Assembly: GCA_021793635.1 (NCBI GenBank)
Contig: JAJYSI010000203.1
Coordinates: forward strand, 1 to 6,457
Direction of reading: 5' to 3'
Length of the DNA stretch: 6,457 nucleotides
From: Bacteroidota bacterium
Lineage (GTDB): Bacteria > Bacteroidota > Ignavibacteria > Ignavibacteriales > Ignavibacteriaceae
Below the pieces are notes generated by a model. It did not search any database. It had not been told where the DNA came from and saw only the letters and a program-made list of their open reading frames with translations. A program made the position numbers and the translations under genes. Positions within the stretch are counted from its first letter, which is position 1, and each line of letters opens with the position of its first letter. Shown here piece by piece: positions 4,894 to 6,457 of this stretch.

Positions 4894-6457
4894 ATGATTA
4901 ACTTGAACCGTTTAGCAAAAGAAAAAAGTCCATACTTATTACAACATGCCCACAATCCGGTTGATTGGTTTCCATGGTGTGAAGAGGCATTTAGCAAAGC
5001 CAAATTAGACGATAAACCGGTATTTCTTTCTATTGGTTATTCAACTTGTCATTGGTGCCATGTAATGGAAAAAGAATCATTTGAAGATATGGAAGTAGCC
5101 AGTTTGATGAATGAGGTATTTGTTTCAATCAAGGTCGATCGTGAAGAAAGACCGGATATTGACGGAATATATATGACCGTTTGCCAAATGCTTACGGGCA
5201 GTGGCGGCTGGCCTATGACTATAATTATGACACCGGATAAAAAACCTTTTTTTGCAGGAACTTACTTTCCGAAAGAAAGCCGCTTTGGAAGGATCGGGAT
5301 GTTGGAACTTATTCCAAAGATAAATGAAATCTGGAAATCAAAACGGGATGATATTTTGAAATCAGCCGAAGATATTGCAGGTGCAATACAAAAAGATCAA
5401 CATTCAGATCATTCTATTCAATTAAGTGAAAGCATATTTGATAAAGCCTATAACAATTTCGACAAAAGATTTGATAAAGAGAACGGTGGATTTTATTCCG
5501 CCCCAAAATTTCCTACTCCGCACAATTTAACTTTTCTTTTAAGATACTGGAAAAGAAAAAACGAACCTCATGCTCTCGAAATGGTTGAAAAAACTTTGAT
5601 TGAAATGCGCAAAGGAGGGATTTACGATCAAATCGGGTTCGGTTTCCATCGATACTCTACAGACTCAAAATGGCTCGTACCTCATTTTGAAAAAATGTTA
5701 TACGACCAAGCGCTCCTTTCCATTGCTTATACAGAGGCATACCAGGCAACCGGGAAAGAAATTTATAAAAGGACAGCTGAAGAAATATTGGCCTATGTTT
5801 TACGCGATATGACTTCTCCCGAAGGAGGTTTTTATTCCGCCGAAGATGCCGACAGTGAAGGTGAAGAAGGGAAATTCTATCTATGGAAACAGGATGAAAT
5901 TCAAAATGTTCTTGGCAAAGATGATGCAAAATTATTGATTGAAATTTATAACATTGAAAAGAGTGGAATACTCGAAAATCAATCTAATGATCAGAAAATC
6001 GAAGAACATATACTTCATCTAAAGATTTCTCCAGATGCGCTTCCACCAGGGATGATTGAGAGATTAGACTCTTTAAGAAAGAAACTATTTGAAATTCGTG
6101 AGAGTAGAATACATCCTTACAAAGATGATAAAATTTTAACAGACTGGAATAGTCTAATGATTTCAGCCCTGGCAAGAGCCTCGCAAGTATTTGGAAATTC
6201 TCATTACATCGCGGCAGCAGAAAAGGCAGCCTTGTTTATTCTGGGTAACATGACTGATAAAAATGGAATTCTACTCCATCGATATCGGGATAATGAAGCG
6301 GCAGTGACAGCTACGCTTGATGATTATTCGTTTTTCATCTCCGCTTTAATCGATCTATATGAGGCGACGTTCAAAACATTTTATCTGAAAAAGGCAATTG
6401 AGTTTACGGAATATTTAATCCATAATTTTTGGGATGAAGAAGAGGATGCCTTTTTTT
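4894..6457 (+). CDS. YyaL/DUF255 family thioredoxin-domain protein (3' end beyond the window)
   Basis: The frame runs without a stop from ATG 4894 to the window edge: 521 codons of a protein that is usually about 680 residues long. It starts [20 protein letters not shown] and NPVDWFPW, the family's signature opening. The thioredoxin-like domain (about 1-165) carries [16 protein letters not shown] with the CxxC pair Cys52-Cys55, then [10 protein letters not shown] and GSGGWPMT. From about residue 170 an (alpha/alpha)6-barrel region resembling N-acylglucosamine 2-epimerases follows, with [17 protein letters not shown] (251-267), [12 protein letters not shown] (272-283), [17 protein letters not shown] (325-341) and [12 protein letters not shown] (421-432). 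Relatives are B. subtilis YyaL and animal SPATA20; their reaction is not established. The CxxC suggests a redox role. Start ATG 4894 fits the family; TTG 4903 is an alternative. No frameshift is seen. Confidence 0.93.
   Translation, partial: MINLNRLAKEKSPYLLQHAHNPVDWFPWCEEAFSKAKLDDKPVFLSIGYSTCHWCHVMEKESFEDMEVASLMNEVFVSIKVDREERPDIDGIYMTVCQMLTGSGGWPMTIIMTPDKKPFFAGTYFPKESRFGRIGMLELIPKINEIWKSKRDDILKSAEDIAGAIQKDQHSDHSIQLSESIFDKAYNNFDKRFDKENGGFYSAPKFPTPHNLTFLLRYWKRKNEPHALEMVEKTLIEMRKGGIYDQIGFGFHRYSTDSKWLVPHFEKMLYDQALLSIAYTEAYQATGKEIYKRTAEEILAYVLRDMTSPEGGFYSAEDADSEGEEGKFYLWKQDEIQNVLGKDDAKLLIEIYNIEKSGILENQSNDQKIEEHILHLKISPDALPPGMIERLDSLRKKLFEIRESRIHPYKDDKILTDWNSLMISALARASQVFGNSHYIAAAEKAALFILGNMTDKNGILLHRYRDNEAAVTATLDDYSFFISALIDLYEATFKTFYLKKAIEFTEYLIHNFWDEEEDAFF

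Noticed and set aside
5600..6175. Three open frames inside the YyaL-like gene (5600-5812 plus; 5657-5929 and 5984-6175 minus)
   Set aside because: All overlap the uninterrupted, strongly conserved YyaL frame and have no recognisable features.
1..6457. A new multi-gene defence, biosynthetic or secretion system
   Set aside because: The genes are common single-function families in mixed orientations with no shared operon; nothing supports a joint system.

Overview
The window looks like chromosomal DNA of an AT-rich bacterium of the Bacteroidetes/Chlorobi/Ignavibacteria superphylum. That placement is an inference. It rests on A+T-rich codon use, the lack of strong Shine-Dalgarno sequences before most starts, A/T-rich promoter candidates resembling the TAnnTTTG type, and intergenic spacers full of short palindromic repeats. 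The five clear genes are ordinary; the non-coding part is more interesting than the coding part.

Layout. Bases 1-123 are one copy of a dispersed repeat that opens with a perfect 9-bp hairpin. A possible 25-residue membrane peptide (148-225) follows, and 4 bases after it comes a polytopic GT-C type glycosyltransferase (230-1513). The end of that gene runs into an 8-bp tandem repeat (1491-1546). Next is prfA, peptide chain release factor 1 (1657-2736). A 90-residue two-helix membrane protein of unknown function (2740-3012, minus) converges on prfA with three bases between the stop codons. A spacer of about 1 kb (3013-4038) follows. Then come a divergent pair: a SIMPL/DUF541 protein (4039-4770, minus) and a YyaL/DUF255 thioredoxin-fold protein (4894 to the window end, plus, truncated by the window edge). 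The pair shares a 123-bp regulatory region with a 13-bp palindrome.

The spacer 3013-4038 has no convincing gene. It holds small hairpins, a three-hairpin stretch (3179-3280), several palindromic units of one apparent type in both orientations, and a 117-bp MITE-like element with perfect 17-bp terminal inverted repeats and a 4-bp ACAA target duplication (3607-3723). It also holds the second copy of the opening repeat (3797-3919, 121 of 123 bases identical) and a terminator-like hairpin (3943-3967). A 68-codon open frame at 3703-3909 is an artefact of the MITE end running into the repeat.

The genes do not form a pathway. The membrane glycosyltransferase, translation termination, and the SIMPL and YyaL proteins are independent functions. 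I found no defence system, biosynthetic cluster, CRISPR array, tRNA or rRNA. The best leads are the dispersed repeat family, the MITE and the clustered palindromes.
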